Made by a program: the position numbers and the translations under genes. Under the pieces are notes generated by a model. That model had not been told where the DNA came from, did no database searches, and was given only the letters and a program-made list of their open reading frames with translations. Below, in pieces: positions 61,799-64,000 of a stretch of 64,000 nucleotides of DNA. The stretch comes from Micromonospora andamanensis (GTDB lineage: Bacteria; Actinomycetota; Actinomycetes; Mycobacteriales; Micromonosporaceae). Each line of letters starts with the position of its first letter. Positions within the stretch are counted from its first letter, which is position 1. The stretch lies in NCBI RefSeq assembly GCF_016863495.1, contig NZ_BOOZ01000022.1, forward strand, positions 1 to 64,000, given 5' to 3'.

Positions 61799-63583
61799 TC
61801 AGCGGATGTCGTGGGTCTGGAGCCAGAGTTCGAGCAGGCCCAGCTGCCACAACTTGTTGCTGCCCGCGGTGGCCTGCGCCTGTTCCGGGTCGGCGAGCAG
61901 CGTCTCCACGTACGCCTGCCGGAACAGCCCACGCTCCCGAGCGGCCGGCGCCCGCAGCGCCGCCACCACGAGGTCGCGGACCGGGCCGTCGACGTTGCGT
62001 AGCGCGGGTACCGGAAAGTAGCCCTTAGGTCGGTCGATCACCTCGGCCGGCAGCACCTCGCGGGCGACCTCCTTGAGCACCCCCTTGCCGCCATTGGCGA
62101 CCTTGTGCTGCGGCGGGCAGGCCGCCGCGAGAACGACCAGATCCTGGTCGAGAAAGGGGGTACGGACCTCAAGCCCCCAGGCCATGCTCATGCTGTCCAC
62201 CCGCTTGACCGGATCGTCCGGGAGCATCAGGTGGGTGTCCAGGCGCAGCACCGCGTCGAGGGCGGTGTCCGCACCCGGGGCGTTCAGCTCCGCGAAGACC
62301 AGATCCCGGCTGGCATCGACGTCGACGGCGTACGCCGGACCCACCACCCGGATCAGCTCGGCGTGGTCGCGGTCGAAGAAGGCGGCGGTGAAGGTCTGCG
62401 CCGCCTCGGCCCGGGACACCTGGGTCAGGGGCTGGTGGTAGCCGTACCCGGCGAACACCTCGTCGGCGCCCTGCCCGGACTGCGCCACCTTGACATGTGC
62501 CGCGACCTGCTCGGAAAGCAGGTGGAAGGCGACCACGTCATGGCTGCCCATCGGCTCGGTCATCGCCTCGACCGTCCGGCGGACGGCCGGTACCAGGTCG
62601 TCGTTGGTGAGTTGGATGCGGAGATGGTCGGTGCCGTACGCGCGGGCGACCAGATCGGAGTAGTGGAACTCGTCGCCGGCCTCGCCGTGCCGGCTGTCGA
62701 AGCCGATGCTGAAGGTGCGCAGGTGCTGCTGCCCGGCCTCGGCGAGCAGTGCCACGATCAGACTCGAGTCCAGCCCGCCGGAGAGCAGCACACCCACCGG
62801 CACATCGGCGACGAGCCGGCGTCGTACGGCGGTACGCAGCGCGTCGCCGATCGCGGCCCGCCAGTCCCGGTCGTCCCAGCCGGCGTGGCCGGGTTTCCGG
62901 ACGTAGTCCGGCCGCCAGTAGACGCGATCGCGGCTACGCCCGTCGGCCTCGACGACCCGCACGGTCGCCGGCGGTAGCTTCCGGACACCGCGCAGGATGG
63001 TGCGGGGCGCCGGCACGATCGAGTGCCACGACAGGTAGTGGTGCAGCGCCACCGGGTCCACGCTGGTGTCCACGTCACCCGCCTTGAGCAGCGCCGGCAA
63101 CGTCGAGGCGAACCGCAACCGGCTCGGCGTCTCGGCGAGGTAGAGGGGCTTGATGCCGAGTCGGTCCCGGGCCAGCACGAGCCGACGCCGGGTGCGGTCG
63201 ATCAGGCCGACAGCGAACATGCCGACCAGGTGATCGACGAAGTCCTCGCCCCACTGCGCGTACGCCACCAGGATCACCTCGGTGTCACTGGTGGAATGGA
63301 AGGTGTGCCCTGCGGCACTTAGCTCCGCGCGCAGCTCCGGGTAGTTGTAGACGCAGCCGTTGAAGACCAGCGCGAGGCCGAGATCCTCTCGCACCATGGG
63401 CTGGCCGCCCGCGTCGGACAGGTCGATGACTGTCAGTCGGCGGTGCCCGAGGGTCACCCAGCCATCGCTCCACAGGCCCTCGCCGTCCGGGCCCCGGGAC
63501 CGCATCGCTTCGGTCATCCGGGTCACCGCGTCGGCGTCAGGCGTGGTGCCGTCGAACCTCACCTCACCGCTGATGCCGCACAT
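61799..63583 (-). CDS. N-acetylglutaminylglutamine amidotransferase (asparagine synthase family)
   Basis: A 594-residue glutamine-dependent amidotransferase. Cys2 of MCGISGE is the glutaminase nucleophile (class II). SRGPDGEG and FNGCVYNYPELR follow, then the synthase domain with PPi-loop LLSGGLDSS and SGQGADEVFAGYGYH. Residues such as VDPVALHHYLSWHSIVPAPRTIL and the GDEFHYSDLVARAYGTDH block match the NAGGN-type subfamily more than ordinary AsnB. It would amidate N-acetylglutaminylglutamine to the osmoprotectant NAGGN. The partner dipeptide synthetase is probably the gene beginning at 63970. Confidence 0.88.
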   Translation of the reverse strand: MCGISGEVRFDGTTPDADAVTRMTEAMRSRGPDGEGLWSDGWVTLGHRRLTVIDLSDAGGQPMVREDLGLALVFNGCVYNYPELRAELSAAGHTFHSTSDTEVILVAYAQWGEDFVDHLVGMFAVGLIDRTRRRLVLARDRLGIKPLYLAETPSRLRFASTLPALLKAGDVDTSVDPVALHHYLSWHSIVPAPRTILRGVRKLPPATVRVVEADGRSRDRVYWRPDYVRKPGHAGWDDRDWRAAIGDALRTAVRRRLVADVPVGVLLSGGLDSSLIVALLAEAGQQHLRTFSIGFDSRHGEAGDEFHYSDLVARAYGTDHLRIQLTNDDLVPAVRRTVEAMTEPMGSHDVVAFHLLSEQVAAHVKVAQSGQGADEVFAGYGYHQPLTQVSRAEAAQTFTAAFFDRDHAELIRVVGPAYAVDVDASRDLVFAELNAPGADTALDAVLRLDTHLMLPDDPVKRVDSMSMAWGLEVRTPFLDQDLVVLAAACPPQHKVANGGKGVLKEVAREVLPAEVIDRPKGYFPVPALRNVDGPVRDLVVAALRAPAARERGLFRQAYVETLLADPEQAQATAGSNKLWQLGLLELWLQTHDIR

Positions 63584-63969
63584 CAGGTTCCGATGTCATG
63601 CCTCGTCCTCGTGTCGCGGCGCGCAGTCGTCCGTGACGGCAGGTCGACTGGTCCTCCGTCCCCGACCATCAGGCGTGGTGGGACGGCCGGCCTGCCTCGA
63701 CCGTACGTGGCTGGTGTGCCAGGCGAGGACGGATTGGGGAAGGAAGCGGCAGGTCCTCCGTCCGGCGGAACAGAGCTACCGGGACGGGTACCGAGGCGAA
63801 GTGCCGGGGGGTGGCGCTGGTAGGCGTGCCACCCCCGGGTAGAGATCCGGTCGAACACGGCGAAACGTGACCCCGGAGATCGGCCTGCTCTGTCTCGGCG
63901 GGCCAGGCTTGGTCGCGCACGCAGTGGGAACGCGGTCACCGCCAGCCGGATCGTCGAGGAGGATTTGCC
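63584..63969. other. Divergent intergenic region
   Basis: About 385 bases between divergent genes. No gene, hairpin or operator stood out; the right end carries the ribosome binding site of the next gene. Confidence 0.5.
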
Positions 63970-64000
63970 GTGACGGACACCTCGTCCAGCAGGTCGACCA
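63970..64000 (+). CDS. 5' end of a divergent gene, possibly N-acetylglutaminylglutamine synthetase
   Basis: GTG start with AGGAGG eight bases upstream; only MTDTSSSRST is visible before the window ends. Identity cannot be read from ten residues. NAGGN amidotransferase genes usually neighbour the GNAT/ATP-grasp synthetase, so that is the expectation. Confidence 0.5.
   Translation, partial: MTDTSSSRST

Overview
High-GC actinomycete chromosome. The gene types point to Micromonosporaceae, probably Micromonospora or a close relative: GTG starts with strong GGAGG Shine-Dalgarno sequences, ATGA/GTGA overlaps, a conservon, SARP and LuxR regulators, and many secreted proteins carrying CBM2 or ricin-type modules. 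I see no tRNA, rRNA, insertion sequence, phage gene or CRISPR array.

Layout. 1-1467: 5' part of a secreted beta-propeller-repeat protein and a frameshifted relic of the same repeat. 1468-4572: a large SARP/NB-ARC/TPR regulator. 5282-11656: a conservon (cvnD-C-B-A) followed upstream by a terpene synthase/P450 pair. 11826-18459: oxidoreductases (Gfo/Idh, aldo/keto reductase, three-domain-type SDRs) with MarR, AraC and XRE regulators and an Atu4866-family lipoprotein. 18555-20048: GH10 xylanase. 20567-21987: a P450 overlapping its 3Fe-4S ferredoxin. 22202-26984: DUF5872-like protein, GH15 enzyme, SDR, PaaX-like regulator. 27214-28449: secreted esterase-like protein with CBM2.

28528-33065 (minus strand) is the most interesting region: an apparently undescribed RiPP operon. 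A 36-residue precursor ending in a CACACG-containing core is followed by a strong hairpin, a radical SAM/SPASM maturase, a PqqD-type recognition protein, a soluble S26B-like protease and an ABC exporter. All genes after the hairpin overlap by a few bases. A response regulator is divergent from the precursor and overlaps its convergent sensor kinase. A second two-component pair follows (35139-36976).

37176-44142: quinone oxidoreductase, ArsR regulator, Cthe_2159-like beta-helix protein with CBM2, a Tat-exported PHP-domain protein and a secreted esterase. 44713-52978: a kdp potassium-uptake operon (kdpFABCDE) preceded by an extra 27-residue membrane peptide. 53187-55618: two CNNM/CBS transporters. 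55862-60414: AA10 LPMO and GH62 arabinofuranosidase around a MarR/NmrA pair. 60648-64000: carboxylate-amine ligase and a probable N-acetylglutaminylglutamine amide (NAGGN) osmolyte locus cut by the window edge.

How the genes work together. The xylanase and GH62 gene carry the same LacI-type operator (TGTTAGCG core), and the LPMO promoter carries a CebR-like box, so plant cell wall degradation appears to be run by at least two LacI-type circuits. Kdp and NAGGN both serve osmotic and ionic balance. Coordinates of starts were adjusted where a Shine-Dalgarno or gene overlap argued for it.
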